A stretch of 64,000 nt of DNA, taken from contig NZ_BMLT01000012.1 of the NCBI RefSeq assembly GCF_014645375.1, positions 114,107-178,106 on the forward strand, in the 5' to 3' direction. Positions 9,191 through 17,799 of this stretch are shown here, piece after piece (the stretch's first letter is position 1; every line of letters begins with the position of its first letter). The notes beneath the pieces were generated by a model. The model worked only from the letters and a program-made list of their open reading frames with translations, was not told the DNA's origin and ran no database searches. The translations under genes and the position numbers were made by a program. This stretch comes from Marinobacterium nitratireducens. GTDB taxonomy: Bacteria; Pseudomonadota; Gammaproteobacteria; Pseudomonadales; Balneatricaceae.

Positions 9191-10963
9191 ATGTCAGATG
9201 CTGGTGAACAGCTCTCCTTTGACTCCCTCGGACTGTCTGAACCGGTTCTCCGGGCGCTGGCCGACGTCGGCTACGAAAGCCCCTCCCCGATTCAGGCCGC
9301 CAGCATCCCGCACCTGATCAACGGCAAGAACCTGCTCGGCATGGCACAGACCGGCACCGGCAAGACCGCGGCCTTTGCGCTGCCGCTGCTGTCGCGTCTC
9401 GATACCAGCCGTCGCGAACCCCAGCTGCTGGTGCTGGCGCCGACGCGGGAGCTGGCCATCCAGGTGGCCGAAGCCTGCCAGACCTACGCCAAGCATCTGC
9501 CGGATTTCCACGTTCTGCCGATCTACGGCGGCCAGGCGTACGACACCCAGCTGCGGCAGCTGCGACGCGGCGCCCAGGTGATCGTCGGCACGCCGGGACG
9601 CATCATGGACCATCTGCGCCGCGGCTCGCTCAAGCTCGACAACCTGACTTCGCTGGTGCTGGACGAAGCCGACGAAATGCTGCGCATGGGCTTCATCGAC
9701 GACGTCGAATGGATCCTCGAGCACACCCCGCCGACGCGCCAGATCGCACTGTTTTCGGCCACCATGCCGGCGCAGATCAAGCGCGTGGCGCAGAAATACC
9801 TGCAGGATGCCGAAGAGGTGAAAATCGCGTCCAAGACCGCGACCGCCACCACCATCACACAGAAGTACCTGCGTGTCAGCGGCCACCACAAGCTCGAGGC
9901 GCTGACCCGCATTCTCGAAATAGAATCCTTCGACGCCCTGCTGATCTTCGTGCGCACCAAGTCGAGCACCGAGGAGCTGGCCGAGAAGCTGTCGGCGCGT
10001 GGCTATGCCGCCGAGGCGCTTAACGGCGATATTTCTCAGCAGCAGCGCGAGCGCATCGTCGAGCGCCTCAAGAGCGGCAAGATCGATGTTCTGGTCGGTA
10101 CCGACGTGGTTGCCCGCGGCCTCGATGTCGAGCGAATCAGCCATGTCCTGAACTACGACATCCCGTACGACACCGAATCCTACGTGCACCGAATCGGCCG
10201 TACCGGCCGCGCCGGCCGCAAGGGCGAAGCGATCCTGTTCGTGGCGCCGCGCGAAACCCGCATGCTCAACGCTATCGAAAAGGCGACCCGCCAGCCGCTG
10301 CAGCGCATGGAGCTGCCGAGCGTCGGTGCCATCAACGAAAAACGCGTCGAGCGCTTCATGCAGCGCATCACGGACACCCTCGACAGCGACGAGAGCCTGT
10401 CGCTGTATCTGGAACTGCTGAGCGACTATCAGAAAGAACACGACACCGATCCGATGCGCATCGCCGCAGCCCTGGCCGCCCTCGCCCAGGGCGAAACGCC
10501 GCTGCTGCTCGACGAGCGCGAAATCCCCGCGCCGCGCGAGATCCGGGACGATCGTCGCGACGATCGCCGCGAACGCCGGGGACCGGTCAACGTCAACCCC
10601 AACGCCCGACCGCTGAAGGACCATCCGGAAATCGCGATGAAGCGCTACGTGCTGATGGTCGGCCGCATGCATGGCGTGATGCCGAAGAACATCGTCGGCG
10701 CTATCGCCAACGAAGCCGGCATCGCCGCCAACCTGATCGGCCAGATCGATCTGTACGACGACTTCAGCACCGTCGACCTGCCGGACGGCATGTCCAAGGA
10801 AGTGATGCAGGCGCTGAAAAAGGCCTTCGTCTGCGGCCAGCGCCTGAATATCCACGCCGTCGGCGAAACACCCGAAGCGGCCCCGCGCGCCGGACGACGC
10901 CCCGGTGCCTTCAAGGGCAAGAGCAAAGGCAAGGGCACCCGACGCCCCAACAAGCCGGCGTAA
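9191..10963 (+). CDS. deaD: ATP-dependent DEAD-box RNA helicase DeaD/CsdA
   Basis: RNA helicase used in ribosome assembly and mRNA turnover, often cold-induced. The 590 aa product has the Q motif (SFDSLGLSEPVLRALADVGY), Walker A AQTGTGKT at 52-59, PTRELAIQ, DEAD in VLDEADEML, SAT, and HRIGRTGRAG. The C-terminal part contains a basic RDDRRDDRRER linker, a DbpA-type RNA-binding fold (RYVLMVGRMHGVMPKNIVGAI) and a Lys/Arg/Gly tail, the CsdA rather than RhlB/RhlE layout. The start ATG was preferred to an upstream TTG at 9134 because the protein then begins like the family. A strong terminator follows. Confidence 0.95.
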   Translation: MSDAGEQLSFDSLGLSEPVLRALADVGYESPSPIQAASIPHLINGKNLLGMAQTGTGKTAAFALPLLSRLDTSRREPQLLVLAPTRELAIQVAEACQTYAKHLPDFHVLPIYGGQAYDTQLRQLRRGAQVIVGTPGRIMDHLRRGSLKLDNLTSLVLDEADEMLRMGFIDDVEWILEHTPPTRQIALFSATMPAQIKRVAQKYLQDAEEVKIASKTATATTITQKYLRVSGHHKLEALTRILEIESFDALLIFVRTKSSTEELAEKLSARGYAAEALNGDISQQQRERIVERLKSGKIDVLVGTDVVARGLDVERISHVLNYDIPYDTESYVHRIGRTGRAGRKGEAILFVAPRETRMLNAIEKATRQPLQRMELPSVGAINEKRVERFMQRITDTLDSDESLSLYLELLSDYQKEHDTDPMRIAAALAALAQGETPLLLDEREIPAPREIRDDRRDDRRERRGPVNVNPNARPLKDHPEIAMKRYVLMVGRMHGVMPKNIVGAIANEAGIAANLIGQIDLYDDFSTVDLPDGMSKEVMQALKKAFVCGQRLNIHAVGETPEAAPRAGRRPGAFKGKSKGKGTRRPNKPA

Positions 10964-10980
10964 ACGCCGGCTCCGATAGC

Positions 10981-11019
10981 AAAAAGCCCGCGCGGGTTAT
11001 CCCCCGCGCGGGCTTTTTT
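10981..11019 (+). terminator. Rho-independent terminator of deaD
   Basis: AAAAAGCCCGCGCGGG, loop TTATC, CCCGCGCGGGCTTTTTTG: long GC stem and T-tract, 17 bases after the stop. A-tract on the left makes it potentially bidirectional. Confidence 0.9.
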
Positions 11020-11025
11020 GTGGCA

Positions 11026-11093
11026 GTCATTCCCGCGTAAGCGGGGAACCAGAGCTGTCCGCTGTTTATGGATTCCCGCGTTCGCGGGAACGA
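11026..11093 (+). repeat. REP-like intergenic element, copy 1
   Basis: Two short hairpins: TCCCGCGTAAGCGGGGA and ATTCCCGCGTTCGCGGGAA, separated by about 27 bases. The same 63-base unit occurs in opposite orientation at 63767-63829, with most differences in the spacer. This is the widespread GTCATTCCCGCG-type REP of proteobacteria. Confidence 0.75.
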
Positions 11094-11145
11094 CGTTTCC
11101 CTTAGGGTGATTTGACCCCGAATTCAGATCGTATGACGCTCAATT

Positions 11146-11487
11146 CGTAGGGCACCTTGGGAACCTATGAACAAGTCCCAGTTGTCCTCTGCGGGTCCTG
11201 AAGCGTGCAGCTGCTAGGCGCAGTGCGCAGGCAATGGCCTTAGTCCTTGTCAAGCACTGCAACAACGCAGATGCATGCTTCAGGGCCCGCCCTGCGGGGC
11301 TTTCAGCGCGAACCGGACTCATTGTTGCAGCTTCTCGACAGGCCACCAGCATGCCTTCAAAGCTGCGCCTCGATTCCGGCTCGCGCTGAAAGCCAGAGAC
11401 TCATTGGGACTTATTCATAGGTTCCCTTGAGTGTAACGAAACGTGCCGCACATCGGGCGCAGTTCGCTTCGCTCAGTGCGCCCTACG
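11146..11487. repeat. Intergenic repeat interrupted by the MITE-like element
   Basis: Left part CGTAGGGCACCTT (11146-11158) and right part beginning TTGAGTGTAACGAAACG (11427 on) form one repeat once the 268-bp insert is removed. An uninterrupted relative is at 56238-56270 (opposite strand). The right part continues to a second, inverted GCGCAGTTCGCTTCGC...GCGCCCTACG motif ending at 11487. Confidence 0.6.
11159..11426. mobile_element. 268-bp MITE-like element with 22-bp terminal inverted repeats
   Basis: Ends are 11159-11180 (GGGAACCTATGAACAAGTCC...) and 11405-11426 (its reverse complement with one mismatch out of 22). The only ORF inside (about 70 codons, reverse strand) has no transposase features, so the element is non-autonomous. 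Flanking sequence matches a continuous intergenic repeat with TT present on both sides, which fits a 2-bp target duplication. Internal short inverted repeats (GCAACAA / TTGTTGC) are present. The parent IS family was not identified. Confidence 0.7.
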
Positions 11488-11507
11488 TGAATCGGCCCGG
11501 CACCAGG

Positions 11508-12584
11508 CTATTCGTAAACCCGCGGCACGCGCGGCGTCAGGCAGGTCAGCAGCGTATAGGGAATGGTGGAACAATGAACCGCCACTTCCGATACCGGCAA
11601 CTGCTTGCCCCAGAGCTCCACGCGGTCACCGATTCCGGCACCCGGGATATCGGTGATATCGATCGTCATCATATCCATCGATACGCGACCGGCGGTGACG
11701 GTGCGCTGCCCGTTGACGACCACCGGCGTGCCGTTGGCGGCGTGGCGCGGATAGCCGTCACCATAACCCATGGCCACGGTGGCGATACGGCTTGGACGTT
11801 CACAGACGAACCCGGCGCCGTAACCGACGGCATCCCCGGGCTGCAGGTCGTGGATGGCGATAATTTCGCTGGTCAGCGTCATCGCCGCTTCCAGCCTGGC
11901 CGCCTGCTCCTGCTCGACCAGGAACGGCGTGGCGCCGTAGAGCATGAGCCCCGGTCGCAGCCAGTCACGGTGCGCTTCGGGCCACGCCAGCGTGGCCGGC
12001 GAGTTGGACAGACTGTGGGGGGCATCGATGCCTTCCACTGCGCGGTCGAAACAGGCGATCTGCTGACGGGTGGTTTCCAGATCGAGCTCGTCGGCGCAGG
12101 CAAAGTGGCTCATCAGGGTGATCTCGGCCACCTGCCCGAGCGAGCGCAGCCGGTCGTAAGTGGCGCGCAGATTTTCAGGCTCGATACCGAGACGATGCAT
12201 GCCGGAATCCATTTTCAGCCAGACATTGACCGGCGCCGGCAGTTGCGCACGGGCCAGCGCTTCGACCTGATGAGGGCTGTGGATCGCGGTCCAAAGGTTG
12301 TGGCGGGCGATATACTCGAGTTCGTCCGCCTCGAAAAAGCCCTCCAGCAGCACTACCGGCTGCTCGATACCGGCGTCCCGCAGCTCGATGGCTTCCTCGA
12401 TGCAGGCCACCCCGAAGGCATCGGCCTCGGCCTTGAGAGCGCCGGCTACGGCGACGGCACCATGGCCGTAGGCACCGGCCTTGATGATGGCAGCCGCGCG
12501 CGCGGCGGGCGCCTGGGATTTGGCTAAACGATAATTGTGACGAATGGCGTCCAGATCGATACTGGCGCGTGCTGCTCGGCTCAT
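11508..12584 (-). CDS. alr: Alanine racemase
   Basis: PLP enzyme interconverting L- and D-alanine; 358 aa, normal length. N-terminal RASIDLDAIRHNY is the family opening; the PLP lysine is K35 in IIKAGAYGHG (the usual motif is KANAYGHG, so Asn is Gly here). The second catalytic residue is the tyrosine of VGYGAGF, and C-terminal VSMDMMTIDIT is the conserved strand. It lies on the same strand behind dadA and ridA, so it is probably the catabolic DadX-type enzyme that feeds D-alanine to DadA; it could also be the only Alr of the cell. A strong stem-loop separates it from ridA. Confidence 0.94.
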   Translation of the reverse strand: MSRAARASIDLDAIRHNYRLAKSQAPAARAAAIIKAGAYGHGAVAVAGALKAEADAFGVACIEEAIELRDAGIEQPVVLLEGFFEADELEYIARHNLWTAIHSPHQVEALARAQLPAPVNVWLKMDSGMHRLGIEPENLRATYDRLRSLGQVAEITLMSHFACADELDLETTRQQIACFDRAVEGIDAPHSLSNSPATLAWPEAHRDWLRPGLMLYGATPFLVEQEQAARLEAAMTLTSEIIAIHDLQPGDAVGYGAGFVCERPSRIATVAMGYGDGYPRHAANGTPVVVNGQRTVTAGRVSMDMMTIDITDIPGAGIGDRVELWGKQLPVSEVAVHCSTIPYTLLTCLTPRVPRVYE

Positions 12585-12609
12585 ACGACTCCTCCGATGC
12601 CGACAAGCG

Positions 12610-12639
12610 GTAAACCCGGCATTTTTACGCCGGGTTTAC
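12610..12639 (-). other. Perfect 11-bp stem-loop between ridA and alr
   Basis: GTAAACCCGGC, 8-base loop, GCCGGGTTTAC. There is no T-tract on either side, so it is more likely an mRNA-processing or partial-attenuation element than a full terminator. Confidence 0.5.
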
Positions 12640-12674
12640 GGCGCCGGGAGCAGAGCTTCCGGCAGATTGCACTG

Positions 12675-13061
12675 TTACTCGGTGACCATCACCGCTTCGA
12701 TTTCGATATCGACGTCTTTGGGCAGCTGCTTCACCGCGTAGGCGGCGCGTGCCGGGTACGGCTCGTCGAAATAGCGCGTCATGATCTCGTTCACCTGAGC
12801 GAAGTTGGCCAGATCCGACAGCAGGATGGTCAGCTTTACGCAGTGGTTCAGGGAACCACCGGCTTCCTCGGCGACCGCCTTGAGGTTTTCGAATACGCGT
12901 ACCGCCTGCGCTTCGAAGGACTCGTCAACAACTTCCATGGTCGCCGGATCCAGCGGAATCTGGCCGGACATGTAAACAGTATTGCCTACCTTGACCGCCT
13001 GGGAGTAGGGACCGATCGCCGCCGGCGCCTTGTCGGTTTTGATAACGCTGCGATTTGCCAT
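12675..13061 (-). CDS. ridA: RidA family reactive-imine deaminase
   Basis: Hydrolyses reactive enamine/imine intermediates made by PLP dehydratases and amino-acid oxidases. The 128 aa product begins [34 protein letters not shown] and ends [10 protein letters not shown]; the catalytic arginine lies in [19 protein letters not shown]. Position between dadA and alr fits, since DadA makes imino acids and dsdA and sdaA nearby also give unstable products. Same strand as its neighbours and probably one operon, although about 220 bases with a large stem-loop separate it from dadA. Confidence 0.95.
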   Translation of the reverse strand: MANRSVIKTDKAPAAIGPYSQAVKVGNTVYMSGQIPLDPATMEVVDESFEAQAVRVFENLKAVAEEAGGSLNHCVKLTILLSDLANFAQVNEIMTRYFDEPYPARAAYAVKQLPKDVDIEIEAVMVTE

Positions 13062-13152
13062 GTCGTTTCCTTAATATGCAGATAGAACCGACCGGATACG
13101 GCCTTGCGGCTTCGCCCGCACAGCGGGCCCCGGGCCATCCGGATACGGTTGT

Positions 13153-13210
13153 TGGACACTTACGGGCGCAGTCCGGCGGAGGAGTCCCGAACCGCGCTCG
13201 TAAGTGTCCA
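13153..13210. repeat. 58-bp inverted-repeat element between dadA and ridA
   Basis: TGGACACTTACG (13153-13164) and CGTAAGTGTCCA (13199-13210) are perfect 12-bp inverted repeats with a 34-base GC-rich interior. The feature would form a long hairpin in the dadA-ridA transcript. No T-tract follows. It may be a small REP-type or recombination element; its origin is not recognised. Confidence 0.6.
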
Positions 13211-13282
13211 CGATTTAGGTCGAAAAGTCAGTCGTGGATGCGACGCAGCTGCGACAACGGAGGTCGCAGCTGCGCAGCCCAA

Positions 13283-14551
13283 TCAGCTGGCGTAGGCGTA
13301 CGGGTAGCGATCGATGCCAAGACCCGTCGGATCGATGTCGGTCTCACGGCCGCTGATCAGGTCGCTGACGAACTTCGCCGATCCCAGCGACATGGTCCAG
13401 CCCAGAGTGCCGTGGCCGGTATTGAGGTACAGGCTCGGATAACGGGTGCCGCCCAGCACCGGGGTGCCGTCCGGCGTCATCGGGCGCAGGCCGGTCCAGA
13501 ATTCGGCCTTCGCCATATCGCCGCCACCACCGAACAGGTCGGAGACCACGAAGTCGACGTTGGCGCGCCGCTTCTCGGGCAGGGACAGGTCGTAACCCGC
13601 AAGCTCGGCACTGCCACCGACGCGAATCCGATCCTGGAAGCGGGTCACCGCGACCTTGTAGGTCTCGTCCATGACGGTCGATACCGGCGCACGCGACTCG
13701 TCGACGATTGGCAGGGTCAGGGAGTAACCCTTGACCGGATAGATCGGCAGGCGCATATCGACCTGCTTGGCCAGCAGCGGGCTGTAGCTGCCCAGGCAAA
13801 GCAGATAGCGGTCCGCTGTCATCACCCCGGCGCTGGTCTTGACGCCGACGATATCGCCCTTGTCGGTCAGCAGGCCATCGATCGAGGTGTTGAACAGGAA
13901 CTTGACGCCAACTTCCTCGCACTTCTTGGCTAGCGCCTGGGTGAACTTGAAGCAGTCGCCGGTTTCGTCGCCCGGCAGGCGCAGGCCGCCGACGATCTTG
14001 TCCTTGACGTACTGCAGCGCCGGCTCACGCTCGGCACAGCCGTCGCGGTCGAGCACCTCGAAGGGCACGCCCAGCTCTTTCAGGACCTTGATGTCCTTGG
14101 CCGCGCCGTCGACCTGCTTCTGGGTGCGGAACAGCTGCAAGGTGCCGTTGGTGCGGTGTTCGTAGTCGATCTCGACCTCTTCGCGCAGCGCCTTGAGGCA
14201 GTCGCGACTGTATTCGGCAATACGCACCATGCGACCCTTGTTGATCTGGTACTTGCCCTCGGTGCAGTTGGCGACCATCTTGGACGTCCACTGGTAGAAG
14301 TTGTAGTCGAGGGTCGGCTTGATCATCAGCGGCGCCAGGTCCTGCATCAGCCACTTGATAGCCTTGACCGGCACACCGGGGGCCGCCCAGGGGGCGGAGT
14401 AACCGGGCGAAACCTGACCGGCGTTGGCATAGCTGGTTTCCATGGCCGCTGCGGACTGGCGATCAACTACGGTGACTTCGTGACCTGCGCGAGCGAGATA
14501 CCAGGCGCTGGTGACTCCGACTACGCCGCTTCCGAGAATGAGAATGCGCAT
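13283..14551 (-). CDS. dadA: D-amino acid dehydrogenase, small subunit
   Basis: Membrane-associated FAD enzyme oxidising D-alanine and other D-amino acids to 2-oxo acids, passing electrons to quinone. The 422 aa product opens with the dinucleotide fold [20 protein letters not shown] and continues with the DadA-specific [20 protein letters not shown] and [19 protein letters not shown]-terminal [14 protein letters not shown] and [12 protein letters not shown] are the FAD-binding tail. Length matches the family. It is divergent from an Lrp-type regulator, the classic dadA/dadR arrangement, and followed by ridA and alr. Confidence 0.97.
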   Translation of the reverse strand: MRILILGSGVVGVTSAWYLARAGHEVTVVDRQSAAAMETSYANAGQVSPGYSAPWAAPGVPVKAIKWLMQDLAPLMIKPTLDYNFYQWTSKMVANCTEGKYQINKGRMVRIAEYSRDCLKALREEVEIDYEHRTNGTLQLFRTQKQVDGAAKDIKVLKELGVPFEVLDRDGCAEREPALQYVKDKIVGGLRLPGDETGDCFKFTQALAKKCEEVGVKFLFNTSIDGLLTDKGDIVGVKTSAGVMTADRYLLCLGSYSPLLAKQVDMRLPIYPVKGYSLTLPIVDESRAPVSTVMDETYKVAVTRFQDRIRVGGSAELAGYDLSLPEKRRANVDFVVSDLFGGGGDMAKAEFWTGLRPMTPDGTPVLGGTRYPSLYLNTGHGTLGWTMSLGSAKFVSDLISGRETDIDPTGLGIDRYPYAYAS

Positions 14552-14689
14552 GTGCTGCCCCCTGCTTGTTGTTTGGTGGGTAACGAGAATATGTTTTGCA
14601 GTATAGGGACTTTTGCGCGGGATTTTTTTGCGTATTTAGCTATTTTGCGGTGTATTATTCTGTTTAATTAAGCATTTACGGGAGTAAAT
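14552..14689. promoter_or_regulatory. Divergent dadA / lrp control region
   Basis: 138 bases, AT-rich near the lrp side (TATTTAGCTATTTTGCGG, TGTATTATTCTG). It must hold both promoters and the Lrp/DadR sites by position; individual sites cannot be assigned confidently by eye. Confidence 0.5.
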
Positions 14690-15202
14690 ATGGCCAACAA
14701 CCAGACACCTCAGAAAAAACGCAAGCTCGACCGTATCGACATGAACATCCTGCGCACGCTGCAGTTCGAGGGCCGCATCTCCTATACCGAACTGGCCGAC
14801 CGTGTCGGGCTTTCGACCACACCCTGCATGGAACGGGTCAAGCGACTGGAAAAGGAAGGATACGTCGAGGGCTACTACGCCCGGATCAACCCCCAGGCCC
14901 TGGGCTACAGCATGCTGGTATTTGTCGAGATCGCGCTGTCATACCAGTCGCCGGACGCTTTCGACCGCTTCAACAAGGCGGTAACCTCCCTGCCCTACAT
15001 ACTCGAGTGCCACCTGGTCTCCGGCGATTCGGACTATCTGCTCAAAGCCCGCATCAGCGACATGACCGAATACCGCAAGCTGCTTGGCGAAATGCTGCTG
15101 ACACTGCCCGGCGTCAAGAACTCCAAGAGCTGGATCGTGATGGAGGAAGTGAAGGAGTCCCTGGCGCTGCCGATCGATATCAACAAGCCGGGCAGTTATT
15201 GA
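14690..15202 (+). CDS. Lrp/AsnC-family regulator, probable activator of dadA
   Basis: The 170 aa product has an N-terminal winged HTH (LDRIDMNILRTLQFEGRISYT, LADRVGLSTTPCMERVKRLE) and a RAM ligand domain (ECHLVSGDSDYLLKARI, LPGVKNSKSWIVMEEVKES). It is closer in layout to Lrp/DadR than to short AsnC proteins and sits divergently from dadA, so control of D-alanine catabolism in response to alanine is the natural role. A broader Lrp role cannot be excluded. The start follows a GGGAG site (14678-14682). Confidence 0.92.
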   Translation: MANNQTPQKKRKLDRIDMNILRTLQFEGRISYTELADRVGLSTTPCMERVKRLEKEGYVEGYYARINPQALGYSMLVFVEIALSYQSPDAFDRFNKAVTSLPYILECHLVSGDSDYLLKARISDMTEYRKLLGEMLLTLPGVKNSKSWIVMEEVKESLALPIDINKPGSY

Positions 15203-15241
15203 AGTATGGTGAGGCGTGAGGCGGTTCCGTTCAGCCACGGC

Positions 15242-16141
15242 TCACCGACTGTCCGGCAACCCGCGCAGCCAGTCATAGAACACGCGAATGCGCGCATCCT
15301 CGAGCACCCCGGCCCGGTGCACAAGATAATAGGCGCAGCAGGAATCAACGGCCGGCAACGGCGCCACCAGCCGCCCGGACTCCAGATCGTTGTCGATCAG
15401 GCTGCCACGGGCCAGCGCCACGCCGAGACCCGCCGCCGCCGCTTCGATCGCCAGGTCTGCGCGGTTGAAATAGTGGCCTCGCGCGCTGTCCACCGTCGTC
15501 AGCCCCGCCTGATCCAGATAGTAGCGCCACTCGGCGTCCCGGGCCGCGTCGCGCCAGGGTCTGGAATCGTGCAACAGCGTCGCGTCGCGCCAGCTCGATG
15601 GATCGCGCCAGTCCCGGCCGCCGGCGTAGTCGGGACTGACAACGGGAAACAGCGTTTCCGCGAGCAAGAGCTCGGACTCGAGACCGCGGTATTCGCCAAA
15701 GCTGTAATCGATGGCCAGGTCGTACGCCTGCGGCTCGGTTTTGAGCAGAGATTCTTCTGCAAAGGTCTCGACATGGATATCGGGAAAGCGGGCGTGGAAG
15801 CGGTGCAACCGAGGTACCAGCCACTTGAACAGCAGCGACGGCGTCGAGCGGAAGCGGATCTGCCCCTCCAGCAATTGATGCTGCAGGCGTTGTACGCAGC
15901 TGTCGAGGTCCAGCAGGCAACGGTGCACCACGGCAAAAAGCTGCTGACCCTCCGCCGTCAGCCGCAGCCCCCGCGGCAACCGGTCGAAGAGCCGAAACCC
16001 CAGTTGGTCCTCGAGGTGCTTGATCTGCTGACTGACCGCCCCCGTGGTCACGCTAAGGCGCGCCGCGGCACGGGTAAAGCTGAGCTCGCCGGCGGCTGCC
16101 TCGAAGGTGCGCAGCGCAGCGAGGATCTGGGCGTTGATCAT
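15242..16141 (-). CDS. LysR-family regulator divergent from D-serine dehydratase (DsdC/GcvA-like)
   Basis: The 299 aa product has the LysR HTH at residues about 5-62 (LAALRTFEAAAGELSFTRAA, LSVTTGAVSQQIKHLEDQLG) and a periplasmic-binding-like effector domain with IRFRSTPSLLFKWLVPRLHR. The GcvA/DsdC subgroup is suggested by that segment and by the WRDATLLHD stretch. Start chosen at 16141 because AGGCGG lies 8 bases before it; an alternative ATG two codons upstream (16147) and a TTG at 16177 have poor spacing. Divergent orientation from dsdA suggests it activates dsdA in response to D-serine. Confidence 0.9.
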   Translation of the reverse strand: MINAQILAALRTFEAAAGELSFTRAAARLSVTTGAVSQQIKHLEDQLGFRLFDRLPRGLRLTAEGQQLFAVVHRCLLDLDSCVQRLQHQLLEGQIRFRSTPSLLFKWLVPRLHRFHARFPDIHVETFAEESLLKTEPQAYDLAIDYSFGEYRGLESELLLAETLFPVVSPDYAGGRDWRDPSSWRDATLLHDSRPWRDAARDAEWRYYLDQAGLTTVDSARGHYFNRADLAIEAAAAGLGVALARGSLIDNDLESGRLVAPLPAVDSCCAYYLVHRAGVLEDARIRVFYDWLRGLPDSR

Positions 16142-16329
16142 TTTCATTTCCGCCTGGGTTTGGTGCAAGTAAAGCAAACCCGGGGCTCTTTGCGAAGCAC
16201 AACAACTATTTTTAAGGGATTTCGCCAGCGATCACTTTAGCCGGTCTATAGTCAACTATAAAAAGAATGCATTGTGGCCTGCGGACACCGAATCCAGAAT
16301 ACCGCCCCATCAAAAAGAAGGGTTTGGGG

Positions 16330-17628
16330 ATGGCAACAGCGAACGGGAACTCAGTGAAACAACAGCTTTCAGAGGCCAGCCCCCTGTTCTGGCATAACCC
16401 GGCATGCGCGCCCTGCCAGCCGGCAGAGGATGCCGAACTCGTTGCGGCCTGCGCGCGCCTCGAGCGTTGCGCCCCGCTTCTCGCCGAACTGTTTCCGGAA
16501 CTCGCTTCCGAAGGCGGCCTGATCGAGTCGCCTCTGCTTGAGCTGCCAACGCTCAGGCAGCAAATGGGCATTACCGGGCGCCTGTTGCTGAAAGCGGACC
16601 ATGCCCTGCCGATTGCCGGCTCGGTCAAGGCCCGGGGCGGTTTTCACGAGGTGCTCTGCCATGCCGAACAGCTGGCGCTGTCCGCGGGCCTGCTGCGCGA
16701 TATCGCCGACGACTACCGCCGCCTGGCCTCGGACGAGGCGCGCCGCCTGTTCGGCAAGCACAGCCTGGTGGTCGCGAGCACCGGCAACCTGGGGCTCAGC
16801 ATCGGCATGATCGGCGCGGCCCTCGGGTTCCGGACCCAGGTACACATGTCGAGCGACGCCAAGGCGTGGAAGAAAAAGCGCCTGCGCGATCGCGGTGTCG
16901 AAGTGATCGAGCACGAAAGCGACTACAGTGCTGCGGTCGCCTCAGGGCGGGCTGCAACCGCTGCCGACCCACTCGGCTACTTCGTCGACGACGAGAACAG
17001 CCCGCGCCTGTTCTTCGGCTACGCCGTGGCCGCGCTGCGGCTGAAGCGCCAGCTCGACGAAGCCGGTATCCGCGTCGACGCCGATCACCCGCTGCTGGTC
17101 TATATACCCTGCGGTGTTGGCGGCGCACCCGGTGGCATCTGTTACGGCCTGCGCCGCCTCTTCGGCGATGCCGTGCACTGCTACTTTGCCGAGCCCGTCG
17201 CAGCGCCCTCGGTACTGCTGGGTCTGCTCGACCCGGCGATCCCCTCGGTTTACGACATCGGCCTCGACTGCCGCACCGAAGCGGACGGCCTGGCAGTCGG
17301 CCGTGCCTCGGAATGGGTCTGCGAACGGGTCCGCGCTGACGTGGATGGCGTCTTCACCGTCAGCGACGAAAGCCTGTTCCGTGACCTTTACCGTCTCCAC
17401 CGGGCCGAGAACATCGCGGTCGAGCCCTCCGCGGCCGCGGGTATCCAGGGGCCGGCACGCCTAATGCATGAAATAGCTGAACAGCGCGGCAGCCCAGCCC
17501 TGCAAGGCCATCTCGGAAGGGTCACCCACATCGTCTGGAGCACCGGCGGACGACTGGTTCCGGACGTAGAGTTTGAAAAATTTCTCAAAAGAGCAGAAAT
17601 TGCTTTAAAGGAAACAAACTATCACTAA
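16330..17628 (+). CDS. dsdA: D-serine dehydratase
   Basis: PLP enzyme that deaminates D-serine to pyruvate and ammonia, detoxifying it or using it as carbon source. The 432 aa product contains the PLP lysine in LPIAGSVKARGGFHEVL, the glycine-rich phosphate loop SLVVASTGNLGLSIG, the DsdA-typical GYFVDDENSPRLFFGYAVAA, and the C-terminal HIVWSTGGRLVP. Length matches DsdA (about 442 aa), and the N-terminal helical extension sets it apart from threonine dehydratases. The start at 16330 has AGAAGGG before it; an in-frame extension to 16267 is less likely. Divergent from a LysR gene, with an amino-acid symporter downstream. Confidence 0.95.
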   Translation: MATANGNSVKQQLSEASPLFWHNPACAPCQPAEDAELVAACARLERCAPLLAELFPELASEGGLIESPLLELPTLRQQMGITGRLLLKADHALPIAGSVKARGGFHEVLCHAEQLALSAGLLRDIADDYRRLASDEARRLFGKHSLVVASTGNLGLSIGMIGAALGFRTQVHMSSDAKAWKKKRLRDRGVEVIEHESDYSAAVASGRAATAADPLGYFVDDENSPRLFFGYAVAALRLKRQLDEAGIRVDADHPLLVYIPCGVGGAPGGICYGLRRLFGDAVHCYFAEPVAAPSVLLGLLDPAIPSVYDIGLDCRTEADGLAVGRASEWVCERVRADVDGVFTVSDESLFRDLYRLHRAENIAVEPSAAAGIQGPARLMHEIAEQRGSPALQGHLGRVTHIVWSTGGRLVPDVEFEKFLKRAEIALKETNYH

Positions 17629-17638
17629 AATAGACCTG

Positions 17639-17654
17639 GTTTCTCACAGGAAAC
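17639..17654. promoter_or_regulatory. Palindromic operator upstream of the alanine/glycine symporter
   Basis: GTTTCTCACAGGAAAC: same 6-4-6 layout as the gcvT and sdaA palindromes with one arm mismatch, 145 bp before the symporter start and 10 bp after dsdA. It suggests that amino-acid uptake belongs to the same regulon. Confidence 0.45.
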
Positions 17655-17799
17655 AGATACTGATCGGCCGGCCCGACGCGCAACCGCGACGGGGATGGTC
17701 GGGGGTTGTCCCCCCTCGCTGATCGCCGGGGGATGCACACTCATCGGTTCCCCATCCGGAACCGCATGAAAACAATAACAAGCTGGAGGTTTCCGCATA

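Noticed and set aside
9194..10855. 553-codon open frame opposite deaD
   Set aside because: Antisense shadow of the helicase; no recognisable motif.
11140..11352. 70-codon ORF inside the MITE-like element as a transposase remnant
   Set aside because: No DDE or HTH features; it crosses the terminal repeat. Treated as chance.
16330..17628. dsdA as a threonine dehydratase
   Set aside because: N-terminal extension, the GYFVDDENSPRLFFGY segment, length and the divergent DsdC-like regulator all favour D-serine dehydratase.
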